DNA of 64,000 nucleotides from CAVXEF01 sp963827315 (GTDB taxonomy: Bacteria > Planctomycetota > Phycisphaerae > Sedimentisphaerales > Anaerobacaceae). The stretch spans positions 372,001 to 436,000 of the forward strand of contig CAWHAL010000004.1 of NCBI GenBank assembly GCA_963827315.1, given 5' to 3'. Under the pieces are notes generated by a model. The model ran no database searches. It saw only the letters and a program-made list of their open reading frames with translations, and was not told where the DNA came from. The position numbers and the translations under genes are program-made. This document shows positions 27,802 to 36,038 of the stretch, piece after piece; positions within the stretch are counted from its first letter, which is position 1; every line of letters begins with the position of its first letter.

Positions 27802-28809
27802 TCAGATTCTCAGAACACCGGCGGCGCGAAGTTTGGAATGTTTCATTGCGATAAGCACCTCATTGGCCTCGGACAAGGCAAATTCCTCAACGGTCGGCAC
27901 AATCGGAATCTCAGCAGCCACCGGCAGAAATTCCTCAGCGTCTCGCCGGGTAACATTAGCAACGCTCTTTATTTCTTTTTCAAGCCAGAGGTACTCGGCG
28001 TAATCCAGTTTTGGTATCGGCGTTTCCTTTCGAATCGCATTTATAACTAATCGTCCGCCCTTTTCCAAAACTGCCAGAGCATCACGAACACACTCGCCGG
28101 CCGGTGTAAAATCCATCACCCTGTCTAATTTGGCAGGGAGGTGGTCGCCGGAGCGGCCTGTCCAAACTGCGCCTAAACTTTTTGCCAATTCCGCATGCTC
28201 GGCCGTTTTTGTGAAGACAAAGACCGGACTATTCGGAAATTTGTGCCTGATTACCTGAATCAATATATGCGCACAGGCCCCGAAGCCGAATAGGCCGACC
28301 CTCTGGCCATCGGTTATTTCCGCAAGCCGAAGCGCCCGATAGCCGATTACCCCCGCGCACAGAAGCGGCGCCGCCTGCGCATCGGAAAATCTTTGAGGTA
28401 TCTTGTGGGCGTAATTCTCTTCGATGACCATATATTCCGCATAGCCGCCGTCGGCGTCTTTGCCTGTCCATTTGGCGCTGCTGCAAAGGTTTTCTCTGCC
28501 TGTTTTGCAAAAATCGCATTCGCCGCAGGCCCAGTAAAGCCACGTAATTCCGACTCGCTCGCCGCCGCTGAATTTACTTACCGCTTTTCCAACATCCGCA
28601 ACGGTACCGACCACCTGATGGCCGAGGACTATCGGAAGTTTCGTCGGCCTTAGCCTGCCTTCCAATTCATCTAAGTCTGTATGACACGCCCCGCAAACTG
28701 AGACCTTGATCAAAATCTCTTTTTTCCCCGCCTTCGGAATCGGCAAATCAACCAGCCTCAGCGACCTTTCTTCAACGGGACGACATTTGTCTAAAACCAT
28801 TGCCTTCAT
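27802..28809 (-). CDS. zinc-dependent alcohol dehydrogenase family protein
   Basis: A 335-residue medium-chain dehydrogenase. Catalytic zinc ligands appear in CGACHTD and GHQVVG, the structural zinc knuckle in CGECDFCKTGRENLC, and the NAD(P) Rossmann motif in VGLFGFGACAH (a variant of GxGxxG, near residue 175). It oxidises alcohols or reduces aldehydes; the substrate is unknown. The closest known subgroup is that of AdhA-like bacterial enzymes. Its ATG overlaps the stop codon of the macrodomain gene by one base (TAATG), so the pair is translationally coupled. Confidence 0.92.
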   Translation of the reverse strand: MKAMVLDKCRPVEERSLRLVDLPIPKAGKKEILIKVSVCGACHTDLDELEGRLRPTKLPIVLGHQVVGTVADVGKAVSKFSGGERVGITWLYWACGECDFCKTGRENLCSSAKWTGKDADGGYAEYMVIEENYAHKIPQRFSDAQAAPLLCAGVIGYRALRLAEITDGQRVGLFGFGACAHILIQVIRHKFPNSPVFVFTKTAEHAELAKSLGAVWTGRSGDHLPAKLDRVMDFTPAGECVRDALAVLEKGGRLVINAIRKETPIPKLDYAEYLWLEKEIKSVANVTRRDAEEFLPVAAEIPIVPTVEEFALSEANEVLIAMKHSKLRAAGVLRI

Positions 28810-29336
28810 TAACCAATCTCCCGTTTCAACTGTCTCTCAAAGATTTTGTAACTATCCTGTCCAAACAGACAGAATACAACCTTTTCGATATTTGTCTCGC
28901 CTTTGAGATACTCGATAGTCGTTTGCAGCATTATTCTCGCGCATCTTTCGATGGGGAAGCCGAAAATTCCTGTGCTGATTGCCGGAAACGAGATGCTTTT
29001 GATATTGCTGTCATCAGCTAATTTCAATGTGTTCAGCGTTGCATTTTTCAGTTTTTCATCTTCGTTTCCTTCTCCCATCTGCGGCCCGACAGCGTGAATG
29101 ACGTATTTAGCTTTTAGGTTGCCGCCGGTGGTTTTTACGGCTCCACCTACGAATGTCCCTTCTGTTTTGTCGCATTCTTCCTGGATTTTTGGTCCGCCTT
29201 TTCTTTTGATTGCACCGGCCACGCCGCCGCCTAAAATCAATCTCGCATTTGCAGCGTTGACAATAGCCTCGGTCTGCATCTCGGTAATATCACCTTCAAC
29301 TAATTCCAGAACTGAATCGCCAATCTTCACTTCCAT
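28809..29336 (-). CDS. macrodomain (O-acetyl-ADP-ribose deacetylase-like) protein
   Basis: A 175-residue stand-alone macrodomain of the YmdB/TTHA type. Signature blocks are GDITEMQTEAIVNAAN (ADP-ribose adenine site and the conserved Asn residues), LGGGVAGAIKRKGG (phosphate loop), YVIHAVGP and SISFPAISTGIFGFP (second loop). Such proteins remove O-acetyl-ADP-ribose or reverse Asp/Glu ADP-ribosylation. It is coupled through TAATG to the alcohol dehydrogenase gene, and 23 bases separate it from the miaB stop upstream. Confidence 0.93.
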   Translation of the reverse strand: MEVKIGDSVLELVEGDITEMQTEAIVNAANARLILGGGVAGAIKRKGGPKIQEECDKTEGTFVGGAVKTTGGNLKAKYVIHAVGPQMGEGNEDEKLKNATLNTLKLADDSNIKSISFPAISTGIFGFPIERCARIMLQTTIEYLKGETNIEKVVFCLFGQDSYKIFERQLKREIG

Positions 29337-29359
29337 AGCAACGGCACTCCATAGTTCTT

Positions 29360-30787
29360 TTACCGGATGAGTTCCCCAAAAAGTGTTAATGCGCTTGTCT
29401 TTGTAATTTTTACCTTTGCGAATCGACCAGCTAAAGTTTCGGGTCCATTAAAAACTACTATATAATCTGTCGCCGTTCTGCCGACCAACTGCGGATTGTT
29501 CCCACCGCTGGCGCTATTCAGATGTGGTTTCTTGCTGGGCCCTTCGACAAGCACCTTGGCAATCTTATTTAGAAACTGTCTGCTTAGCTCCTCGCTTATT
29601 ACATTCTGCACGCCCAATAGCTCAATATTTCGCCTCCTCTTTACTTCCGTGGGGACATTATCTTCCAGCTTTTTGTCAGCATTTGTACCGGGCCGAGTCG
29701 AATACTTGAATATAAAACAGTTTTTATACCGTGCCTTTTTAAGCAAATCCACCGTTGCCTGGAAATCTTCTTCCGTCTCACCCGGAAACCCAACTATAAA
29801 ATCGCCGGCAATCGCAACATCCGGCACGACAGCCCTGGCCTTGTCGAGAAGCCCCAGATACTCATTACAACTGTATCCGCGGTTCATCGCGTGCAGTATT
29901 TTATCCGAGCCGCTCTGTGCCGGCAGATGCAGATACGAACAGACCTTCGGCAAACACGCCATCGCCTGCAGAATCTTATCGAAAAATTCCTTCGAGGGGA
30001 AATTAGTAACAAACCGAATCCACTCGATTCCGTTTATATCATTTGCCATCGAAAGCAGGTCCGCGAGGCAGTAGGTTTTTTCGCCCGCCGTATATTTATA
30101 CGCATTTACCCGCTGCCCCAGCAGCGTTACCAGCCTCACGCCATTGTCAGCCAATTTTTTCACCTGCTCGATTATAGCGGCAGGGGGGCGCGATATTTCC
30201 GGCCCGCGAACATAAGGTACAACACAATAGCTGCAGAATTTATCACAGCCCCGCATCACGCGAACAAAAGCCTGCCCTTGAACCTCTTTATCCTCGACGC
30301 CATAAGCTGACTCGAATCTTTCAAGGACCTGCGATTCATCTTCGCAGCTTTTTTGCCGGATTTTTTCTGTTATCGCTAAAGTCCTTACTCTTTTTTCCAG
30401 CGCCTGTTTTACGAGCCGGTTTATCTGTGGTATTTGTGCCGGCCCGCATACGAAATCAACCGCTGCGTGTTTCAGAAGCTCTGCACCTAATCGCTGCGCC
30501 ATACAGCCTATCACGCCGACAATCAGCCCCGGCCGACTTTCCTTGATGTGTTTAAGCTGTCCGAGATGCGAAAGGACACGTTGTTCCGCGTGGTCTCGAA
30601 CCGAACAGGTGTTTAACAGCACAACATCCGCTTCTTTGGCGTCTTCGACGAACTGACAGCCATTATCCCGTAGCGACGCTTCTATAATCGCGCTGTCGAG
30701 TTTATTCATCTGGCATCCAAACGTCTGTAAAAGGACTGTTGGACGTTTGGATTTCACATTATTCCGTTTAGAATCAGTGGTTTCCAT
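29360..30787 (-). CDS. miaB: tRNA-2-methylthio-N6-dimethylallyladenosine synthase
   Basis: A 475-residue radical SAM methylthiotransferase that adds 2-methylthio to i6A37 of tRNAs reading UNN codons. The N-terminal UPF0004 domain has the auxiliary-cluster cysteines in QTFGCQMNKLDS, NTCSVRDHAEQ and GCMAQRLG. The radical SAM core has CDKFCSYC near residue 180, and a C-terminal TRAM domain is present (KVLVEGPSKK). NTCSVRDHAE and the length favour MiaB over RimO or MtaB. It heads a tightly packed minus-strand run that continues into the macrodomain and dehydrogenase genes. Confidence 0.93.
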   Translation of the reverse strand: METTDSKRNNVKSKRPTVLLQTFGCQMNKLDSAIIEASLRDNGCQFVEDAKEADVVLLNTCSVRDHAEQRVLSHLGQLKHIKESRPGLIVGVIGCMAQRLGAELLKHAAVDFVCGPAQIPQINRLVKQALEKRVRTLAITEKIRQKSCEDESQVLERFESAYGVEDKEVQGQAFVRVMRGCDKFCSYCVVPYVRGPEISRPPAAIIEQVKKLADNGVRLVTLLGQRVNAYKYTAGEKTYCLADLLSMANDINGIEWIRFVTNFPSKEFFDKILQAMACLPKVCSYLHLPAQSGSDKILHAMNRGYSCNEYLGLLDKARAVVPDVAIAGDFIVGFPGETEEDFQATVDLLKKARYKNCFIFKYSTRPGTNADKKLEDNVPTEVKRRRNIELLGVQNVISEELSRQFLNKIAKVLVEGPSKKPHLNSASGGNNPQLVGRTATDYIVVFNGPETLAGRFAKVKITKTSALTLFGELIR

Positions 30788-30807
30788 AGATTTCGATGTT
30801 ACATTCG

Positions 30808-31569
30808 CTATTTTTCCGCGACAACGAGCATTTCGAAGTCCTCAGCAGTCAGCTTATCTTTTTTTGAGAATGCCCCGAGTTTCGCTCCCATAATATCTAT
30901 TTTTTTATACCCAAGCGTTTTTAAAAGCCAGGTTATTTCACTTGGCACATAATAACGCTCATTACATTCTAATTCTTTTTTATTTCCCGCGTCGTCTTCG
31001 AAGATAGTTATGTTATGACTCCGAAATGTCATCAAATCAAATGTGTTGCTTTTATATGTCGCGCTGCTTTCCTCACTTGCTGACCCACAAAATTTCTCGA
31101 CTGAATGATAAAGCGGGAACAGCCCGTTTAATGTCGTAAATATAAGTTTTCCTTTATCTTTCAACGCCTTGGTTACATTTTTAAGTATCTCGAAATTCAT
31201 TTCGTCTGTTTCCATCAAAGGAAAACCACCTTCACAGAGCATTATCGCTGCATCGAATTCACCGTCAAAGGGAAGAGCCCTGGCATCGTGTTTTTGAAAA
31301 TCAATTTTTAGACCACATTGTTTTGCTTTTTCTCTTGCCCTGGCAAGTTGAGAATCAGATAAGTCTATTCCTATAACATGATAGCCTCTTTTAGTCAGTT
31401 CAATTGAATGCCTTCCCGTGCCGCAGCCGACATCAATTATTTTTAAAGATTTGTCATAAACTAATTCTTGTTCGATAAAATCGCATTCGCCGAGCGTTCC
31501 CTGGACAAAACACTCCTTATCATAAGTCTTTCCATAATTTTCAAATAACGATTCATACCATTTTTTCAT
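30808..31569 (-). CDS. SAM-dependent methyltransferase (class I), substrate unknown
   Basis: A 253-residue Rossmann methyltransferase. Motif I IIDVGCGTGRHS (near 45), an acidic residue ending beta 2 (VIGIDLSDSQL), motif II HDARALPFDGEFDAAIML and a later LKDKGKLIFTT are all visible. It resembles the Methyltransf_25 group; nothing in it defines the substrate. A strong GGAGG site sits 6 bases before the ATG. It lies 20 bases upstream of miaB on the same strand, so a joint transcript is likely. Confidence 0.88.
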   Translation of the reverse strand: MKKWYESLFENYGKTYDKECFVQGTLGECDFIEQELVYDKSLKIIDVGCGTGRHSIELTKRGYHVIGIDLSDSQLARAREKAKQCGLKIDFQKHDARALPFDGEFDAAIMLCEGGFPLMETDEMNFEILKNVTKALKDKGKLIFTTLNGLFPLYHSVEKFCGSASEESSATYKSNTFDLMTFRSHNITIFEDDAGNKKELECNERYYVPSEITWLLKTLGYKKIDIMGAKLGAFSKKDKLTAEDFEMLVVAEK

Positions 31570-31620
31570 AGCGTTCCTCCAACCCTGAACGATTCAATAT
31601 TTACGGTTTTGCCGAGCATA

Positions 31621-31640
31621 CCAGTTACTATAGCAACTGG
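31621..31640. promoter_or_regulatory. 20-bp near-perfect palindrome between divergent genes
   Basis: CCAGTT-A-CTATAG-C-AACTGG is symmetrical at 18 of 20 positions. It lies in the 208-base divergent spacer between the methyltransferase and the P-type ATPase genes, where a repressor operator would be expected. The regulator is unknown. Confidence 0.4.
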
Positions 31641-31777
31641 CCCTATTCAGTTCAATGGAAACGGCAGTCAGGTTTGTAAGTCGGCCAAAAGTTGTTTATT
31701 TTGCCCGGCCTAATGGTTATATTAGTCCCAGTTTTACCGCGGAAAGGCTGTGCTCCGGCGTATTTTAGGATTGGCCT

Positions 31778-34480
31778 ATGACTCAATGGTGGCAATTAGA
31801 TGTTGAGAAGGCGGCAGGCTTACTTGACAGCAACCTGTCGACCGGCCTGACCTCCGGGCAGGTCGCCGACAAACTGCAACGCTTCGGCCACAATCGGATT
31901 GAAGGGGCAAAAGGCCCGTCGCCGCTGGCCATTTTCCTGTCGCAATTCGAGGACTTTATCATCTGGGTGCTTATTGGAGCGGCGATTGTCTCAGGTTTCC
32001 TGCAGGAATGGGTCGATGCCATCGCAATAATTGCCATAGTCATACTCAATGCGATACTCGGCTTTATCCAGGAGTACCGGGCTGAAAAGTCGCTGGCTGC
32101 GTTAAAGAAGCTGGCCAGTCCCACTTCCAGGGTCATCCGCGATGGCCAGCACGCGGTGATTTCATCCTTCGAGCTGGTGCCCGGCGACATTATTGAACTG
32201 GAGGCGGGCGACAACATTCCTGCCGATGGCCGCGTCGTCCGGCTCACCGCAAACTTCGCCGCTCAGGAGGCAAGTTTGACGGGTGAATCCACACCGGTAG
32301 CAAAAACACTCAGTCCGCTGAAGGAAAAAGATGTCGCCTTGGCTGACAGGGCAAATATGGTCTATATGGGTACATCCGCCGCCAGCGGCAAGGCAGGGGC
32401 CGTCGTAGTCGAAACGGGGATGCAGACGGAACTGGGCAAAATCGCCGGTATGATTCAGGAAATCCACCGAGACTCGACTCCTCTGCAGAAAAAACTCGAG
32501 CAGTTCGGCAAATGGATTGTGTATCTGTGCTTTGTGCTCGTCGGCCTGATTTTCCTGCTCGGTGTCCTGCGAGGAGGCAAAGTGCTGGATATGTTCCTGA
32601 CCGCTGTCAGCCTGGCGGTTGCTGCCATACCCGAAGGCCTTCCCGCTGTTGTGACCATCGCACTTGCGATGGGGGTTCAGAGAATGGTTGCCCGCCACAC
32701 TCTTATCCGCAAATTGCCATCAGTAGAAACGCTCGGCTGCGCGACCGTTATCTGCTCGGATAAAACAGGGACGCTGACGAAAAACGAGATGACTGTCCAG
32801 GCCGTTTACACCGATGGAAAGTTATTCAGGATAACCGGCATCGGCTACGAACCTCGCGGCGAATTCTTCCTCGATGCCAAGCGGGCCAGCCCCGCTGAGT
32901 ATCCATCGCTCACCAAGTCGCTTCTCTGCGGCACATTGTGCAATGCAGCGCAACTGGTTCGCCAGGATGACACATTCAAGATAATCGGCGACCCGACAGA
33001 GGCCGCAATCCTTACCGCTGCTGCCAAAGCTGATATCTGGAAAGAAAAGGCGGAAGAGGACCAGCCGTTCGTGGCTGAGATACCCTTTGACTCGGAGCGC
33101 AAGAAGATGACCATAATCCGCCGGGACGGCGATAAACTCGTTGCCTTTGTTAAAGGAGCGCCGGACATTCTGCTGCACGATTGTACCAAAATCGAACAGG
33201 CCGGCGTGATACGAAACCTTACCGAAAAGGACATCGAAGACATATTGAGCGCAAACAACCACTTGGCCAATGATGCTATGCGAGTCCTCGGCCTGGCATA
33301 CAGAGAGATAAACGCTTCCTTCGCAGATTACCGCCCTGACGTTGTTGAAAGGGACCTGACGTTTGTGGGGCTTGTAGCGATGATTGACCCGCCCCGTGAG
33401 GAAGTCAAAAAGGCGATTGCCGACTGCGAGACTGCCGCCATAAGGACGGTGATGATTACCGGCGACCACAAAAACACCGCTGTTGCCATCGCCCGCGAGC
33501 TCGGGTTCTTCGAGCAAAATTCTTTAGCGCTGACCGGCGGGGAACTGGATAAACTGACCGACGAGCAGCTCTACGAAAGAGTGGAGGATGTAGCCGTATA
33601 CGCCCGTGTCTCGCCTGAGCATAAGCTGAGAATCGTTCGCGCCTGGAAGGCACACAATGAGGTGGTTGCGATGACGGGCGACGGCGTCAACGACGCACCT
33701 GCCGTCAAAGAAGCAGACATCGGCGTCGCAATGGGTATCACAGGCACCGATGTCACCAAGGAAGTCTCCGATATGATAGTCACCGACGACAACTTCGCTT
33801 CAATCGTGGCCGCCGTGGAGGAAGGCAGAGGCATCTATGACAATATCAAAAAATTCATTCACTATCTGCTTAGCTGCAACGTGGGCGAAGTGCTTGTAAT
33901 GTTCATCTCCTCGCTTATCGGCTGGCCCATGCCTCTGCTGCCCATCCAAATCCTCTGGGTCAATCTGATAACTGACGGCCTGCCCGCGCTGGCTTTGGGC
34001 GTTGACCCCGTTGACCCAAACATTATGAAGCACCCGCCTCGCCCCCCAAAAGAACCTGTCGTCACTAAACAAAGAGTGGTTCTTATGCTCGCACAGGGAG
34101 CGTTCATCGCCCTGTGCAGCCTTGTGGCCTTTGCTTTTGTCATTTTCGTCGAGGGTGAAGACCTGTCACGAGCCAGGACCGCTGCCTTTGTCGTGCTCAC
34201 CTGCACCCAGCTGTTTCACTCCCTGAATTGCCGCAGTCAGACCGAGTCGCTTTTCAAAATCGGCATACTTACCAATAAAAAACTGCTTCTTGCAGCCGTA
34301 ATGTCCTTTTTGCTCCAGATGATAGTTGTGTACGCACCATTCTGTCAGGTGGTCTTCAAAACGGAATCGCTGCGACTTGTCGACTGGCTTATGGTGGTCG
34401 CACTTTCATCGCTGCCGTTGTGGGCAATGGAAATGGTCAAGGCAGTCAATAAAAAGGTCCGCTTTATAATACCGGTGTAA
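31778..34480 (+). CDS. P-type (P2A, Ca2+-like) cation-transporting ATPase
   Basis: A 900-residue membrane pump. The N-terminal cation-ATPase domain (about 5-75) precedes membrane segments and the actuator domain with TGES. The helix-4 ion-site motif VAAIPEGLPAVVTIALAMG, the phosphorylated Asp in CSDKTGTLTKNEM, the nucleotide domain (FVKGAPD), the hinge MVTGDGVNDAPA-type sequence (here MTGDGVNDAPAVKEADIGVAMG), and WVNLITDGLPALALGVDP in helix 6 are all present. PEGLP with N and D in helix 6 matches SERCA/PMR1-like calcium pumps better than heavy-metal or H+ pumps. TTAGGA lies upstream of the ATG. It stands alone. Confidence 0.94.
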   Translation: MTQWWQLDVEKAAGLLDSNLSTGLTSGQVADKLQRFGHNRIEGAKGPSPLAIFLSQFEDFIIWVLIGAAIVSGFLQEWVDAIAIIAIVILNAILGFIQEYRAEKSLAALKKLASPTSRVIRDGQHAVISSFELVPGDIIELEAGDNIPADGRVVRLTANFAAQEASLTGESTPVAKTLSPLKEKDVALADRANMVYMGTSAASGKAGAVVVETGMQTELGKIAGMIQEIHRDSTPLQKKLEQFGKWIVYLCFVLVGLIFLLGVLRGGKVLDMFLTAVSLAVAAIPEGLPAVVTIALAMGVQRMVARHTLIRKLPSVETLGCATVICSDKTGTLTKNEMTVQAVYTDGKLFRITGIGYEPRGEFFLDAKRASPAEYPSLTKSLLCGTLCNAAQLVRQDDTFKIIGDPTEAAILTAAAKADIWKEKAEEDQPFVAEIPFDSERKKMTIIRRDGDKLVAFVKGAPDILLHDCTKIEQAGVIRNLTEKDIEDILSANNHLANDAMRVLGLAYREINASFADYRPDVVERDLTFVGLVAMIDPPREEVKKAIADCETAAIRTVMITGDHKNTAVAIARELGFFEQNSLALTGGELDKLTDEQLYERVEDVAVYARVSPEHKLRIVRAWKAHNEVVAMTGDGVNDAPAVKEADIGVAMGITGTDVTKEVSDMIVTDDNFASIVAAVEEGRGIYDNIKKFIHYLLSCNVGEVLVMFISSLIGWPMPLLPIQILWVNLITDGLPALALGVDPVDPNIMKHPPRPPKEPVVTKQRVVLMLAQGAFIALCSLVAFAFVIFVEGEDLSRARTAAFVVLTCTQLFHSLNCRSQTESLFKIGILTNKKLLLAAVMSFLLQMIVVYAPFCQVVFKTESLRLVDWLMVVALSSLPLWAMEMVKAVNKKVRFIIPV

Positions 34481-34483
34481 TTA

Positions 34484-34663
34484 TCAAAAACAAAAATGGA
34501 GACCTCGGTTAAACTGCCGCTGCAGGTTTTTCAGGCGGTTCGTCTCGTCAAAGCCCAGCAGGGTGATGCAAAATGTGGTCGCGTCGCTTTGCACATTCTG
34601 CATTGTGTACAACAGCTGAAAAGGCAGAGTGTAAGCCCTAAATTCGGTATTGTATGGAATTTT
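34484..34663 (-). pseudogene. relic of the 3' end of a radical SAM gene
   Basis: On the minus strand a 60-codon frame bounded by stops encodes LLGFDETNRLKNLQRQFNR near its end, clearly related to MLGFDETNRLKDLQRKLNR at the C-terminus of the intact radical SAM protein encoded at 36039-37343. At the DNA level 34542-34560 and 36100-36118 are identical over 19 bases. No start, radical SAM core or ribosome site is present. The relic and the intact 3' end lie in the same orientation on either side of the TIR-like gene. Confidence 0.6.
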
Positions 34664-34857
34664 CTACATAGGATTTCCGCTCGCCTAGAAAATCTCCTGC
34701 GAGTTTTACCGGCTTTCTGATTATAATAAACTAACATTGCTTATATTGTGGAATATAATACAATAATAAATATGCGTCGTGCAGCGCTGGAGAGTAAGTT
34801 ATACGTGGAAAACACTTTTTCAGCGTACCGCCTGTTAGAAATGAAACGGAGGTTTCG
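34664..34857 (+). promoter_or_regulatory. AT-rich leader of the TIR-like gene
   Basis: Between the relic and the ATG at 34858 is an AT-rich stretch containing TATAAT at 34754-34759, without a well-placed -35 box, and a strong GGAGG site 6 bases before the ATG. No other gene is seen here. Confidence 0.3.
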
Positions 34858-35757
34858 ATGAAAGCACTTATAGAGCTTGGTGACATATCCAATGAATGTT
34901 TCGTTATCATGCCATTTTCAACTAAGTTTGACCTAATCTACGAAGAAGTAATCCGTCCTGCTATTGAGCAAACTCCGCTGATGCCCAAGCGTGCTGACGC
35001 AATTTATAGTACCAAGCGGATCATGCACGATATTTGGAAATGCATTCGGACCGCTAGAGTAGTGCTTGCGGAAATCACTGGCCGCAATCCTAATGTTATG
35101 TATGAACTGGGCTTATGCCATGCACTTGGGAAACCTGTCATTCTTATTACGAGTTCTGTGGATGACGTTCCTTTTGATTTGAAGGGGATCCGGTGCATTG
35201 TTTATGAGAAGGACAATCCTAGGTGGGGAGAAAGTCTCCAACGTGGCATCGTTGAAACTTTGAAGTCTGTGCTTTCAGAACCAACACCCCCTCATTTGCT
35301 AGAAGAGATCTCTCTTAAAGGCGAATTTGCTAAATTGAAAATGACAGCAAGGCTGGCCGAACCCCTACAGCAAACTTACTTCCAGGTAACAGGGCAGTGG
35401 AAGTTAGAAGAGAAATGGACAAAGACCGAACCAGTTGAACGCAGAACTCAAATGTACTTAACGCAAGATGTTGACAAAATAACCGGCCATGCGGTAACTA
35501 TAGGCAACCCAAGGATCGCCGCCGACTGGATAATAAATCAGACAATATCAGGAATAGTTCGTGGCAAGAAAATTCGTCTGATGGCTACAAGCTTTCAGGT
35601 GATAAAATCCCCTGAAGGAACATATTGGAACCCAGATAGTTGGGAAGGGATCGTGGAATCAGATGACTTGATCAAAGGTTCGATTACAACAGTAGATGAC
35701 CACGGCATATTCAGGATGACAAGAATACCGGGCAATGAAGGCTCCAAAAAATTATGA
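34858..35757 (+). CDS. TIR/nucleoside deoxyribosyltransferase-like domain protein
   Basis: A 299-residue protein. Residues 11-140 form a compact alpha/beta domain with CFVIMPF at the start, a conserved basic/acidic patch, ARVVLAEITGRNPNVMYELGLCHALGKPVILIT (Glu83 in MYELG is the likely catalytic residue) and a final helix. This pattern is shared by the nucleoside 2-deoxyribosyltransferase/TIR-like superfamily, several members of which act as nucleotide or NAD+ hydrolysing effectors in defence systems. Residues 150-299 look beta-rich and match nothing I recognise. No partner gene with a sensor domain is adjacent. The gene is AT-richer than its neighbours and flanked by duplicated radical SAM 3' sequence, suggesting acquisition. 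Function remains inference. Confidence 0.75.
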   Translation: MKALIELGDISNECFVIMPFSTKFDLIYEEVIRPAIEQTPLMPKRADAIYSTKRIMHDIWKCIRTARVVLAEITGRNPNVMYELGLCHALGKPVILITSSVDDVPFDLKGIRCIVYEKDNPRWGESLQRGIVETLKSVLSEPTPPHLLEEISLKGEFAKLKMTARLAEPLQQTYFQVTGQWKLEEKWTKTEPVERRTQMYLTQDVDKITGHAVTIGNPRIAADWIINQTISGIVRGKKIRLMATSFQVIKSPEGTYWNPDSWEGIVESDDLIKGSITTVDDHGIFRMTRIPGNEGSKKL

Positions 35758-36038
35758 AACTGCAGGAGGAACAGGGAACGGTTCGATTTTAGCCACATAG
35801 CTTTCACTATACCTAACCAAAATCGCTGCCCAATTTTTGCAGCTGAGCTTTATTGTTTAGGATACAAGTGCTCCTAAGTGATTTCTCAGGTAGATATGAG
35901 GACCTGCGTGACCATTTTTATTAATCGATAAATGTTTTCAGACTGGCTATATAGTCTTATGGATGAGATTGAGATTACCACGGCCTGCGTTGCAGGCCTC
36001 GCAATGACGTACCTGAGGTTCGTAGCTCGTGACTCGAT

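Noticed and set aside
34496..34720. A 74-codon plus-strand gene
   Set aside because: It overlaps the minus-strand radical SAM relic, has no ribosome site and encodes nothing recognisable.
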